NCBI GenBank assembly: GCA_021613535.1
Contig: CP075497.1
Coordinates: 2,604,001 to 2,668,000, forward strand
From: Adineta vaga
Lineage: Eukaryota; Rotifera
Reading direction: 5' to 3'
DNA length: 64,000 bases
The position numbers and the translations under genes were made by a program. This document shows, one piece after another, positions 37,531 to 50,793 of the stretch. The notes under the pieces are model-generated. The model was not told where the DNA came from. It worked only from the letters and a program-made list of their open reading frames with translations, and ran no database searches. How positions within the stretch are numbered: position 1 is the first letter of the stretch; each line of letters starts with the position of its first letter.

Positions 37531-40500
37531 TCAGGATGATAAGGGTTCATCATTATCATCCGCATTTCTTGCTGCTGGAGGTGTTCGGAGATCTACAAGA
37601 CCTTTTTCACGTATTACTTTCAAGGCAGCTTGTTCAGCAGCACGAACAACATCTTCACTATGATCAACTAATGATATGATATTGACACCATCCCATTGAA
37701 CACCACATGAATTAAGTAATTCATGAACCTACAAAGAAAGAAATATACAAATCATTATTTGAATAAACTCTACCGAAAATGCATCTTTTGAATGCGGTTT
37801 TGCCTTAAAATTCATCGACGATAATGTAAGACGTATCTTTCTATTTGAGGTGCTAACTTATCATCTCTTCAGACAGAAAATAATCTTCTCAACATAAAAA
37901 ATGACATCTTCATATACTCTTCTACTTATTATTAGCTACGTTAGAGGATACAGTAAGACATATATCTGAATTGATGCTCAAGTTCATAGAGAAAAAACCA
38001 AAATATCATAGTAATCTTACATCACTGTCTGTAACAGGTATTTCCTGTGTTCCACCTGCTGTTGTTTCTAATAGCATTCGTACATCAAAACCAGCTGCTT
38101 GTTCATCGTAATGTATAGCTGGATGTTTTCCACGATAAAAAAGAATTCGAGCACGTTCGTTTGCTTCTCGCCAACTTAAACCTCGACCAACACGATGTGA
38201 TGATGTACTACTATTCAATGTTCGATCACCGTTGATAGATGTTGATAGATAATGTCCTGAATCATCATGACCATGTTTTGATGTTCCAAATGCACCTGCA
38301 CGTGGTGGTAATGAAACATACATTTCTTTAATAACTAAAGCTAAAAAGCCAAAAAAATAAAAAGTAAAGATGAGTTTCTCTCTCTCTCTCTGTCTAACTT
38401 ACGCTTTCCATCAAGTCGATCTCTCATCAATGTTTGTACTTCAGGTTTATCAATATCATCAAATTGATTTGTTGCATGTGCTTGTTCAATAACATCAACA
38501 ATTTGATCAATTAATTTTTCATGATTATGTTTAAAATCTTTCTTTAATTTTTCTTTAACATCATTATAATCTTTAAATTGACCAGTTTTTTGTCCTTCTA
38601 AATAATGAAATGTTTTATTAACATAACTTTCAATTTGATGTTCATTATATAAAGATTGATTATAATCTAATAATAAAGCTGTTATTGATGCAACAATTTT
38701 CTTTCGATTGCTTTTTAAATTTTGTCGTGCACGATCTGTTATTAATGATGAAACACGTCGTTTTCCATTGGTATTGATGATATTAATTGATGTGACATCT
38801 TGTTGAGCGGCATTGGGTGATTGTTGTAATAATAATAATCCATCTTTTTGTGCCTGTTTGATTAATTGAACTGCCCGATCACAAAGATCATGTGCTTTGG
38901 AAAATTCTCGTCTCAATTGAGAATTTAATTCATCCCATGTATAGATTAGATTCAAGGAAAGAAGATCTAATGCACGAGTGAGAATTTTACTTAATTCCTT
39001 ATTTTGTTTTTTGGTTATTTTCTTTTCTTTTAATTCATTATCAATTAAATATTGATTTAACCATGCTAAATGATTGGATTTTAATAAATTTTGTTCTTCA
39101 GTTGTTAATAAATTGACTCGATTCATTGTTGGATTATATAAATTAGCTGTTTGAGTTATATTTGAATCGAGAATATCAAGATTGGTTTTTTCATTCATTT
39201 GTGTTATATCACAATGATCAAATGTATCACGAATGATATCAACTGTGGGATCGACAAGATAGAATGTTTGTTTGTATTCAGTTTTTAAATCATTACGAAT
39301 TTGTTCATAAGAAAGTGTTTTGGGTTGAGTAACAAGTGTTAATGTTTTACGGATGATTTTTTCAACTTCTTTTGTATGTTCAGGAAATTGTCGAATTGCT
39401 GGTTGACTTGCTTGAATATGATCACGAAGAACAGTACCTAGTTCTTGACGATGTGTATTTAATTGTGAACGACGACGATCATCAAGTAATCCAGTATTTG
39501 TTATTGTTGTTGGAGTTGACGGTGGAACTTTTGGTTTCGATGCTTTTGATCGACCACAAGTTAAACAAGAATGTGTAGTTGATGATTGTTCTTTTGTTAT
39601 TTGAGGCTTTTCTCTAAAATGAATGAAGAAAAAGAATGAATGAAAAACTATTCTATTATTTATAACATACTCTGTTATGTCTTTGTTAAAATATGTAACG
39701 GTGTCAAATGTTTGTTTAGCCGGAAGACGTACCATCTAAAAAGAGATGAATAATTCATGAGAATATTTTAAAAACCATTAATCATAACTTACATCACGAA
39801 TAGCTAATGGAAATTCAGGTTTATCGAGATTATCTAGACCTTGTTTTTCAATTGTACAATAAAGTGATCGAACAACAGGATCGACAATAAATGCATCATT
39901 TTTATGTTCAACAATTAATTTTTGTTTCAATTCAGGATATGTTGCAACTTTTTTATCTTTAATCAAATCGATTGCATGTGTAAGAATCTTATCGAGAGAT
40001 TTATGATCCTTTTTCGCATCAAACTCATCGATTGATTTCGAAATTTCACCTTCTAAACATTTCTTTAAATCATTTTGTCGAAAGATTAATTTCGATCGTA
40101 ATTCATCATTTATACTGATTCTACGAGTAAAATCATGTCGTGAAAAACTACTTTCACGTTTTGGTAAATTCGTTGATTTTTCAACATGAATATCAGGCAT
40201 TGTTGATGATTTTGTTGTTATACTGGCGAGTGTATCACTACCTAAACCTGAAGTAATGGACGGATGTTGATTAAGATTTTCAATTGTTTGATTTGTTGAT
40301 GATGAATGAAGATGGGATGAGATTATTGCCTCAAGACCGCTATCTGAACGAGATTGAGTTGTGATTGATTCTCCATGTTTCAATGAAGATATATAGGAAT
40401 CACTTTTAGGTGGACCTGATAAATCCAGTTCAGGAATATCCAATGCTGGTGCTTTGATTTCAAATGATGAATGCTTCTTTAATTCACTGTGTGATTCCTA

Positions 40501-43500
40501 GAAAGAAAGAAAATCAATTGTTTCTTTTTGTCGTAGAGCGAGTTGCTTTTCCTTCCTCATATCCATCATGAATATAAATTAAACTATTCTCTCAAGCTGA
40601 AAATAATTCTTTGTTCGTTCCTGTTAATACTTTGATCCAGTTCTAACAAGGAAATCAATTTTTAAGCTGAATAAAATAGTTATTATGTATACTGATCGCG
40701 ATCGAAACATTCCTAAAGGTATCAAGGTCATATAATTTCTATTAATAAATGCTTTTATCGTTGAAAATCAAAAGAAATCCTTCAATCAAACGGAAATCGA
40801 AAAATTCAAGGTTCTTATGTATTTTATGAAACCTACCATATTTCTTTTATTTTCTCAATTTTAATAATATACTTGAGAAAATAATTGCAATTCGAAGTTA
40901 ATTAGAATGAAAACTTAACGTACTTTAATTTCTTCTACAGGTTTCTTTTCCATGGTTGATTTTGAAATCGATGATTCAGTTTTAGTTTCTTCAATTGGTT
41001 CTTTTTCAATAGGTGAAGTAACTAATATCTCTTCGACAGGTTGTGCAGTATGGATAGGTGTCGGACTTGGTGGTCGATCAACAATAAGTTCTTCAGATTG
41101 TTTTTCGACAAGTACTGGCGGAGGAGTTGGTGAACGAATCGTTACTTCTTCTTTTTCTACTGGTTTTTCGTCCACATGCAATTCAGTTGTATGTTGTTCT
41201 TGAGTTTTGGTTTCTATTGATTGCGTAACAACAATTGGTTGTACATCTACTTCATTCACTTTTGTAGGTACAACTGCTTCGGGGCTGGTTGTCTCCGATG
41301 TAACTTTCTTCTCTTCATGAACTGCAGTTTTTTTCGGTGCTTTTCGTTTCTTTTCATGAGTTTGAATACCTGGTAGATGAACTGGTTCTGTTTCAGGTAA
41401 AGTTAAATCAACTGGTGGAAGATCATTACTTGGTGCATGTAGTGAACCTTTAGTTTTCAATGTCGAAGAAATGTTTGATGTTGGAACAGACATGTCAACC
41501 TCGGGTAAATCAACTGTGGGTGCAGTGATTGGTTTTGTTTTTTCTTTTGGTGCTGGAAGAGTTTTTGTTTTTTGAGCATTTGATTTGTTACCAAAACATG
41601 AGCATAAAGCAAGAGTGGAGGATTTCTTTTTGGCTTCTGTTTTTGTTTCAATGACTTCTTTTTGTGCAGTTTTTGTTGATAATGGAGCAATTTCTATGGC
41701 TGGAACGATTTTTGATGTAGCCGATGGAACATCATCGTCGAATGATGGTGGAGAAATAGTTGTATCTTTCGAAAGGATATCGACGGGTTCTTCTGATGGT
41801 AATTGAAAAGTGAAATCAGGAAGTTTTGGCGGAGATTCAATATTTTCACTTTTCTGTACCTAAAATTGCAACAAAGAAAAATATAGAAAAATGTTTATCA
41901 TGAAAAGAAAATTTACGTCGACAATTGTTGGTAGTTCCGGTGGAGGTACAAATTGTGTATCAGTAATAGTATATTTTTGTTCAGTTGATAATAATTCAAC
42001 TTTAGATGACATATCATTTTCATCAGTAGAGAATTGAGGTAATTCCGGAATCGGCTGAAAGACAAATCAAGAGATATAAGTTTAATAAGAAGACGAATTA
42101 TCATGTTGTAATCTTACTGATTCAGTTTCGATTTTATAATCAGTTTCAATTGGAAAATTCTTTTGATCAGTTTGAATATCTAGCATATCTTGAACAGGTG
42201 ATGCTAATGTTAAACCTGCTTCTATTGTAGGTACATGTTCGGGTTCTTTTTCTTGTTTAATTTCTGTAATAATCGGTGTTTTAATTGGTTTTTCTACATC
42301 ATTCAAAACAATTTCTTGTTTGATTTCATTTGATGTAAATTCGAGTACAGGTAATTGAACACTCGGAATTTTCATTAAATCAACATTTGTATCAATTGTT
42401 TGCTGATTATTTTCAGGTAATTGTAGATCTGGTATGAGTGGTAAATTAACACTAGGTATGGCAAATTCTGACGATGTATTGGATACGTCCAGTTGCCATA
42501 TTTACCTCTGGTTTGTTATATTGAGGTAATTCAATATCAGGGGTAGGTAAATCAGTATTTGGTACACGTAAAGGATCACTATCTTGACGATGTGGTGAAC
42601 GTAATTCATTATTTGGTGATAGATCACGTTCGACCGATGGTAAATCAAGTCCTGGTGCTTTCGGTTTACGACCACTATGACAAAACATATTGGAAAATAT
42701 GCCAGGTTTCTTTTCACCTTTCACTTTTGGTTCTTTAACTTTGAGTTCTTTCACTTTGGGTTCTTTAACTTTCTTTGTTTTTGGTGATTTTGCTGGCAAT
42801 GTATAAGACCCTTTAGTACTTGATTCTTTGATTTCAACATTCGGCATTGTTTCAATTTTTGTTTCAATTGTTGATTCTATTTTCGGTTCTTTTAAAACAA
42901 CATCATCACTTGTATCTTGCACGTCAGTTACTTTTTCGTTATTCAAAATCTAAATAAAGTTGACATATAGATTAAAGTACAATTCAATGAAGTTCGACAT
43001 ACTTTTTCTTCAGTATTGAATTGAAGATTTTCCACACTTGGTGTTTCAATCGAACGAGGAACATCATATGTATCATGTATAGGTAATGAATATTCATTTT
43101 CAATAATAGTTAGCGGCACTGGCTCGCCTGATGGTAATTGATAATGAGGTTCTTCGGTCGGTACTATCTTTTCAATAGTAGCATTTAAACGATCTTCTAA
43201 TTGTGGAAGATTCTAATTGAAAACAAAAGACATAAATTATTTTACAATCAAGTTAAAGTTAACTTTTAATATTTACTTCACTGCTCTTTTGAAAAGTTCG
43301 TTCTTGGTATGTGTCAATATTAACACTTGGTAAACTGATCGTTTCTTGAGTGGATACTGGTTGTGGTTGTTCGGATGATTCAATAACTGTTGTAGTTAAA
43401 ATTGTAGTTGTAGCTGGTTCATCTTTTTTTTCTTCTACAACAACTTTGCTTTGTTCAATTGGGGCTTTAACACTTTCAGATGTTGTTGCTTCTTTTTTCT

Positions 43501-46500
43501 TTTTCTCAGCCGCTTTGGCACCAAAACATGAAGCACATAGACCAACACTTGGTTTTTTTATTTTTACCGGTTTTTCAGTTGTTGTTGTCGGCGTTGTTTT
43601 AGCAATTGGTTCTTTCGATTTTTTATGTTTTCCTTTAATAATTGGTAAGGTTGGTAGTGGTCCGGGTTCGACCAACTCAACTTCTGGCAAATCAACAGCT
43701 GCCCCATGGAGATCTATTGTGAGTGGTGATGGTGTTGATTTTGAAATAGTCGATTCTTCATGTTTAGTTGCATGAACAATAATAGGTGGTTCATCAGGTT
43801 GAACGTCAACTGGTTCAATAACTGGTGATCGTGGTTCCAAATGAATATGTGGCTTTTCTTCAGTAACTTCAGCTTGAACATCGACTGGTTCAATAACTGG
43901 TGATCGTGGTTCTAAATGAACGTGTGTCTTTTCTTCAGTAACTTCAGCTTGAACGTCAACTGGTTCGATGATGGGTGATCGTGGTTCTAGATGAACATGA
44001 GGCTTTTCTTCGAAAGTTTCAACATGAATATGATGTTCAGGTTCCGCTGTTGCTGATCGTGGTTCAAGATGAACAATTGGTTTCTCTTCCATTGTTGGTG
44101 TTTGTTCAGTATCAGTTGGCGTCATCGCTCTTTCATATTCGTTGGTTGATTTTGCCTAAATACGATTAACAAAAGTGATTAACAGAATTAACATTAAATG
44201 AAACAAGCATGCATAATCATCGCCTTCATTGACAGATCAGTCTAAACTAATTTATGGATACCCAAGGCAATAAGAGAAAATGCAGACGATTACGAACTAT
44301 TCAGAACGAACACGTTTGTGTATGTATATATATAAACTAGCTTGAAGGATAAATAAGCAATAGAAATCAAAAGGAAATAACCATGCAGAAAAGGTCAACA
44401 GATGCAAATAGATTTTTAATGAATTCTTACAATAGGTAGGACAAATTGAGTATCGAAATTCTCTGGCGTATATGACATATTAAGACCCGGTCGATCCCGA
44501 AATGCATCGATGTAAATGCGTTTACCATCAGGTAAAATCGTATAATCAGTCACTGGTTTCTCTTCAATAGTATTTTTTGTTTGCGAAACATTTGTTTCAT
44601 TAATCTCGACAGCAGATGGTGCTGTTACTGTTGATTGTCCATGTTGTTCAGTTGATGCTTTCGCTTTTTTATTTCCAAAACATGACAATAATCCAGTTGA
44701 CTTTCGTTTTTTTATATAAACAGGTGTTGATGGTCGATCCTCTTTCTTTGCGACTTTTTCAGATGAAACATGAATTGAATCTCTTTTTTTCTCGAGATTT
44801 TCCTTCGTTTCTGCAACTGTTATCGGTTTAGTATCAGTCGAATATGAACTCTCCAGATGTCCATCGTATGTTACATTAGCTTGATCTATAGTCTGGAAAA
44901 AGCGTTTCTTTTTTAAGTTGTATTTATCTCATATTGATCTTCATGATCAAAAATAAATTTTAAAAAAAGAATGAACGGACTCACCTTATCAGATTCATTG
45001 ATTTGATCAGATGTTGGTTCGTTGATAGTTTCAAATTCATTTTTAATTTTACCAACTAAGCTTTCATATGTTCCCGTTGTCATTGAATAGCCCGAATCTG
45101 ATTGACTAAAATCATTTGTTGAAGATTCTTTCATATCACCAATTGGTATTAATGATCGTCCAATATCGAATTGTAAACTTGAATATTCTGTTTTATTTTT
45201 GAGAATTGCATCTGTCAATGAGCGAAATTGTTTTTCATTGAAATCCAGTGTTGGCTCAAAGGATTGTTGTAATTGATATATGAATGGTTCGGATAAATGA
45301 AATTTTTCAAATGTATTCGTTTCAGCAAGATTAAAATCCGCTAAATATTGACCAGCACGATTAATACGTATCAAATTTAATGTTGATTCATCATCTTTTG
45401 AAAGAGGACGAAATAAATGTTTAATTCGTTCAATGGTATCTGGAGATAGACCAAGTTTAGGATCATCAAGATCAAGATATTGATAAGCTATGGCTTCAGC
45501 TAAAGTTATTGGTTTATCGAGTGAAATCTTGCCGAGTGCTTTGCCTAATTGCTCTTCATCGTATACAGGTGTATTTTTCTCCACATCATCAGACATATTG
45601 ATTTCTTTTGTATGCACTAATAGTTCTTGTTTTTTATGTTCGCTGTTGATCACTAAAATAGAGGCATAGAAAAAGCCAGGTTTTTTTTTCGATATATTTT
45701 TAAAAGGATTTGTCGTTCTCTATTTCTCTACCTCGTTTTTTTTTGTTAAATATATGTGTACACAAACGAAATCAACAGAGTTGCTATTGATGTTCTGTGT
45801 TCTGTCAGAGGGAAGAGAGAGAGAGAGAGAGAAAGAGAGCGAAGAAGAAGAAAAATTGAGAGTAAGTAAGTAACATAAAGACAGTACACATCGTCAAATA
45901 GTTTGACGTATAGACAGGTAAAAGTAAGTAATCAAAAGAAAGCACGAACGAACGAACGAACGAAACAAGTAAAGCAATAAATGGCATCTGAATCAAAGCC
46001 GCAACCTTCATTGCTTCCACCCTCATATTTACCAATGACGAACTCAAGTGATTCTTATGATGAAATAACTCTAGGAGTTTCACGCAAAACCAAACAACCA
46101 AATGTAGTTCAGCGATTTCTTGGAAAATTACATGCGACACCATTTAACTACTGATGAACTCAAACCATACTCTATTAATGGATGCAATATCAACAAAACT
46201 GGAAGAACAATGCTAACAAAGAAATAAGAACAGGATATATCTATCTCTATAATATATGACTATTATCTAATCGTGATTATATTTGTACTGTATAATGTAC
46301 TCGACGTATAGTTTTATATATAGATATATAAATACATCATATTCTCTCTTCTATATGCTGAATATTGACATATATGAGTATTAAGATGAGGAATAAGGAT
46401 CAATAGGATAGTGTAGCAAAGGATGATTATTAAGAAGCAATCGAATACCGAAAGAATAATCCTTAAAGATATTCTTATTCGATTTCGATCTGATTATAAC

Positions 46501-49500
46501 TTACCAGTTGGATCAGAATAATGTCCTGGTAACGTCCAACTGCACTTAGACAAAACGTATCGTCGAAATCTCATTGTGTCAATGTAGTGAACTGTTCATA
46601 CATAGACGATCACTCCTTTTTCTATTCACTCGTCCTTAAACAAACACCTTTGTTCACATACATGTGTCACCAATGTATGTGTATATGTCTTTATTGTTTG
46701 TCCAATGGTCATGTCGAAAAAAGGCATGACCTCTCGTTCGCTTGTCAAAAGTGAATACGTGTATAAAAGAGCCTTTCTTTTATTTTCTTCTCTTCATTTT
46801 TTTTACCTCGTGATGTTATTAATTGATCATGATCATCATCACCGTTAGTACTCGAGATAATTAAGGATGACCGAATGCCCGCACATACTTCTAGCCTTTT
46901 TTTTCTTCTCCTCTCTCTCCTTGTTCTTCTTTCTTTCCTTTCTGTTTGTTATAGAAAATAGTAAGACCATTAACAACCACAAATAATGGCAGTCAGCCAA
47001 CTAAATATTCAATGAGCTATAATGATGCAATGGCAAATAGTAAAAGAAAGAAAGAAATCCGATGGGGGTAAGGGCTTATTGTGATTATCTTTCTCCTTCT
47101 CATCTCAGCAATCTATTTATGTATAAGACAAGCAAGAAAAAAATGCTTATAGGAGAATTTTCTTATTATGATTAGGGAAAGAAGTTGTTATGTTAAAGGA
47201 AAAGTCAACTAAGCAACAAGGTTAATGTACGACATTGATCTGTCCATCAGCGTTATTTGTTCATGGAAGTAAAAGAAGGAAAAACTATGAAGACTTATGC
47301 TAACCTTTTTCATCTGGTTGAACATGATGTTGTAAACGTTCAAGTGTATCTTCAATATTTTCGACAAATGGTTTTGTAATAACAGAAATATTCGGTTGAT
47401 TATCTCGTTCATTAAGATATGTTTGAACAATTGTTACATAATCATGATTTTCAGGAAGATTTTTAATGTCTTTCTCATTATGAATTGTTGAAAATGCATT
47501 TAAAATATTAGCTTGTTTATTTGTAAATAATTCTTGATAAGTTTTGACCATTGGTTGAATAAATACATTTGGTGCTAATTCATCGGAATATTCATCGGAA
47601 AGTTGTTCATATAAATTGGTCCATGATGAACAACGATCATGTGATAAATGTTCATAAATTCGTGAAGAAACTTTTCTTCCTTTATCATCTTGATCTTGAG
47701 TAGCAAATAATTTTGATGGAACGAAGATTTTTGAATGAATATATTCAATTAAAAGAGCTTTCTTCTCAGCAATTAAGTGTTTTATATCATCGGATATTAA
47801 TGCTTGATTTTGATTAGATGTTTGAAGATTTGTCGATGTAAGAAGTGCATTTGTTGTTGTAACAGATGCTTTCTTTTTTTGTTTCGATTTTTGTTCAACA
47901 ATAGTTGCAGCTTTTTGCTTACGTTGTTCTTCATCATGATCATTGGCTGTACTACGAGTACATGAACATAAATTGAGACTAGATTTTTTCTTTTTCTTCT
48001 TTGTTTCAACTTGTTTTTGTTCAACATTTGTCGATGGTGCAGTTGTAATTGTTGAAGATGAAAGTGTTTCAGCAACAGGACCACGACCAACAGTTGTTGC
48101 ATCGGCTAACGGTTGATCGATTCTATTCGTTTCTTTTTCATTAAGTTCCATTGCCGATGAATGTTGCTTAATTGGACTATCAGATGGAAAATCACCCGAT
48201 GTGACAATTTCATTCGATGGTTCATAATATTTCTCTTGCACATGTGTTAAACGTGGATGATCAACCCATGAAGATGTTGAATGATATGTTGCAGGAATAT
48301 TATAGATAATTTGCGTTGATGGTAATAATTTATTAACATCATCAATGCCTAATTCTCGTTTAGCACGTTCAAGATCATGTTGATCATTAATAGTTATTGT
48401 TCGAGTTATTTCTGTCACTTCAGTTTTGACAACTTTTGTAATTTTATTATGTGTTTCAGGATCTTGAGCAACAGTTTTTTTCGTTTCAATTTTCTTTTTA
48501 ACTTTACATTCAAGATCTTTGTCTTCTTCAACAGTTGTAACGATTTCTTCAATCATACCTTCATCATCAGATTGAATAGTGCCATCTTCATCTTCGGGAT
48601 CACCACGATCGATACTTCGACCACCAATAAAACGAGCTTTTGCTTTATCAAGTTCATTCGATGCAACTTGTTGAACAGCTTCAATCGTTGATTCCATTTT
48701 TTGTTTATTGTGCTTTTTATTTTTCTTTTCACTTAGTTTTAATTCTTTGCCACTTTCCATGTTTTGTTCAGTAGTTGATAAATCATAAGATGCCAATGGT
48801 AAATTAACACTTGGTATTCCTTCGGAGCGAGGTTTGTCAACGAGAATTCTAAATAGATAAAATAAAATAGATCACTTAACAAAACGAACAAGAGAAGAAT
48901 GACTGATGATGCATGGCACCAACGTTCTTTCTTTCTCTCTCTCTCTCTGTCGCTCTCTTTCTTTCTTTCTTTCTTTCTCTCTTTGTCTTTGTCAAAGGAA
49001 TTCATTTAGAACCAATGAATGATTGAAAATGAAAGGTGCCATACAGTTGTGATTTTGATTAAATACAAGGTTACTTTTGTTATTCTTTTTTTTCTCAATC
49101 AAATATTTTGAATACATACATTTTATACAATAGAAATATGTCGATGATTATTATTAGAATGTTTATTAGCGACATCTGGATTATTAAAGAAATCAATCAA
49201 GGTTAAGAAAACTGTACCTATTCAATATTTGTCGAATGAAAATGAAGATTTTTGAAACACGAAATTAATTAAAAAATGAAAGAAAACAACTGTTCTTCCT
49301 TTTCTTTTCTTCTTAAACTAAAAACTAAATCACATAATCGTCTAGAAATCCAATCATCTAGTGGTACTCATTACCGGAAATAGTCAATTTCAGTTTGATT
49401 CCGTATAGGAATGTCTAATTCTATATTCAAATGTTATTTATATATAAAAGTATGATCACAAGCTTACGGGTTTATTTCACCCAAAGCAATTGTTGACTGA

Positions 49501-50378
49501 GTATAGAGAAAAAAAAACGACCGGAAACACTGTTTCTTTTTATTTTCCCTAGAACACTTTGGTGATTATATACTAAGTCATCACTAGCAATCAGAAGAAC
49601 GTTTTTTCTCTCTTTTTCTTAGAAACTGTAAAATAATAATGATAATAAGACATCGTCACTAGACATGTGTCTTGTTTATTCGTAAAGAATAGAAGAAGAG
49701 AATATATTTTTCCAATTAGTATTTCTTAGTCTTTTCGACAGAATTTTATTTAAGTTTCAATGATCATAACATTCGACTGATTGATCTTTAGATTTCTTTC
49801 CTCTCTAGTTTTTTCTTAAGTGACCTTATATGTATATACATACACGCAAGTGCTTGCCATCGAATAAATGAGTTTGAAATATGAAGCAATACATACATAG
49901 CATTCTTTCTGCTCACTCTTCTAACCTCTTGAACAACTAATTTGATTGACTAACAATAGGTTATGCATGCAAGCATGCATATAAAAGACTACAATATCGA
50001 CTGCACTTATTTTTTATTCATTCATCAAAGGATGAAAAACGCAATCATCTCTGATTATCATTAATTTTCTTACCGAAATCGTTTCTTTCGCAGTACATAG
50101 GGCATTAACTGTTTATGAGTTCTCGGTGTAAGTAAAAGCGTATACGATCCATTTCTTTCAACAACAAGATCAACTCCGGTTAGATGCATTCGTGTTGTTG
50201 TCGGATTTGTATCTGTTGCAGTAGCAGAAGCAGCACTGCCCCTTGCAGTTAGATCATTGGGCAGCACTGCTACTGACACTGAGTTTGGATTGAAAGAATT
50301 ATTGACATTTAAATTGGTAGTATTATTTGCTTCAGAGAGTGGTGTTTGCACCAGTAAACGAGCATTTGAGCAACCCAT
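37531..50378 (-). CDS. Giant unrecognised protein with MGCS start, basic-cysteine patches and helical repeats
   Basis: About 2,800 residues. Exons: 50378-50074, 48848-47305, 45652-44985, 44892-44431, 44155-43277, 43212-43003, 42949-42506, an exon from about 42480 to 42118, 42054-41917, 41859-40924, 40497-39793, 39735-39671, 39613-38403, 38340-38021 and 37728-37531. Phases agree at every junction except near 42480. The MGCSNARLL start predicts N-myristoylation with nearby palmitoylation. Six patches have Lys/Arg then Cys (NLCSCTRS, GLLSCFGNKK, GLCASCFGAK, NMFCHSGRK, ALCSCFGNK, CLTCGRSK). Short IPSVNLPL / VDLPEVDM motifs recur, AHNAK-like in style. About 90-residue helical repeats occur near 47780-47430, 40110-39860 and three times in 39480-38440. 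A C-terminal block (LSWREANERARILFYRGKH, VRAAEQAALKVIREKGL) ends at TGA 37531. I do not recognise the family. A membrane-tethered scaffold is an inference. Confidence 0.72.
43790..44085 (-). repeat. 75-base tandem repeat encoding 25-residue units in the giant gene
   Basis: Four units start, on the plus strand, at 43812, 43887, 43962 and 44040, with spacings of 75, 75 and 78 bases. Each encodes EEKPHVHLEPRSP followed by a spacer such as IEPVDVQAEVT. The first three are nearly identical in DNA. The last is diverged. Spacing stays a multiple of three, so the array is coding and probably changes copy number without breaking the frame. Confidence 0.85.
45981..46154 (+). CDS. Possible small nested gene opposite an intron of the giant gene
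   Basis: A plus-strand ATG-to-TGA frame of 57 residues lies wholly within the 47304-45653 intron of the minus-strand giant gene. The peptide starts MASESKPQPSLLPPSYLPM and ends QRFLGKLHATPFNY. Composition is mixed rather than low complexity, and codons resemble real genes in the window. It has no signal peptide or membrane segment and I recognise no family. It may be a single-exon microprotein, an exon of an unseen gene, or chance. Confidence 0.35.
   Translation: MASESKPQPSLLPPSYLPMTNSSDSYDEITLGVSRKTKQPNVVQRFLGKLHATPFNY
48926..48990. repeat. (CTTT)n and (CT)n repeats in an intron of the giant gene
   Basis: CTTT and CT tracts at about 48926-48950 and 48958-48990 lie in the first intron of the minus-strand giant gene, 78 bases upstream of its second exon. 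On the coding strand they are purine-rich. Confidence 0.8.
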
Positions 50379-50761
50379 TTTTGTTTGTTTTTTAGGAAGA
50401 AAACGTTTTTATAATCCAGACCATAAGATACCTTCACGTGAATTGGAAATATTAGAAGAAAAAGGTGCAGTAGTAGTGACTACAGCCGTTATGCTGTCTA
50501 TAAGCACACCGAGAACGGGAGAAAGAGAGAGGGAGAGAGAGAGAGAGCAAAAAACTCGTTTGTCAAGCGTTGATAAAATAGAAAGAGAAGAGAAGAAAAA
50601 AATGAGGAGAATAGTGAGCATAGAAGAGAATGCGCACAGAAAAGGAGAGAGGAAAACAATTTTCAAATGTCAAAGTTGGCATCGACTATTGTGGTAGGAG
50701 AATCTTCTCTTTTTTTCTGTCGTTGTTAAAAAAAAAGGAAAGAAGACGACACTCGAACGAC

Positions 50762-50793
50762 CCACCGACCGCCGACCGACCGACCGACCGATG
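50762..50793. repeat. (CCGA)n tetranucleotide repeat
   Basis: An imperfect array of CCGA units, unusually GC-rich for this window, about 400 bases upstream of the giant gene's start codon. Confidence 0.8.

Noticed and set aside
42410-42506. A roughly 100-base intron ending at the CAG near 42410 that would restore frame in the giant gene
   Set aside because: It would remove IPSVNLPLIPDLQLPE, a motif that recurs elsewhere in the protein and is surely coding. The acceptor also lacks a pyrimidine tract.
43350-43775. Plus-strand 141-residue open frame
   Set aside because: It is the antisense shadow of a well-supported coding exon of the giant gene. Its Ser/Val/Gly-rich composition is the complement of Thr/Glu/Pro codons.
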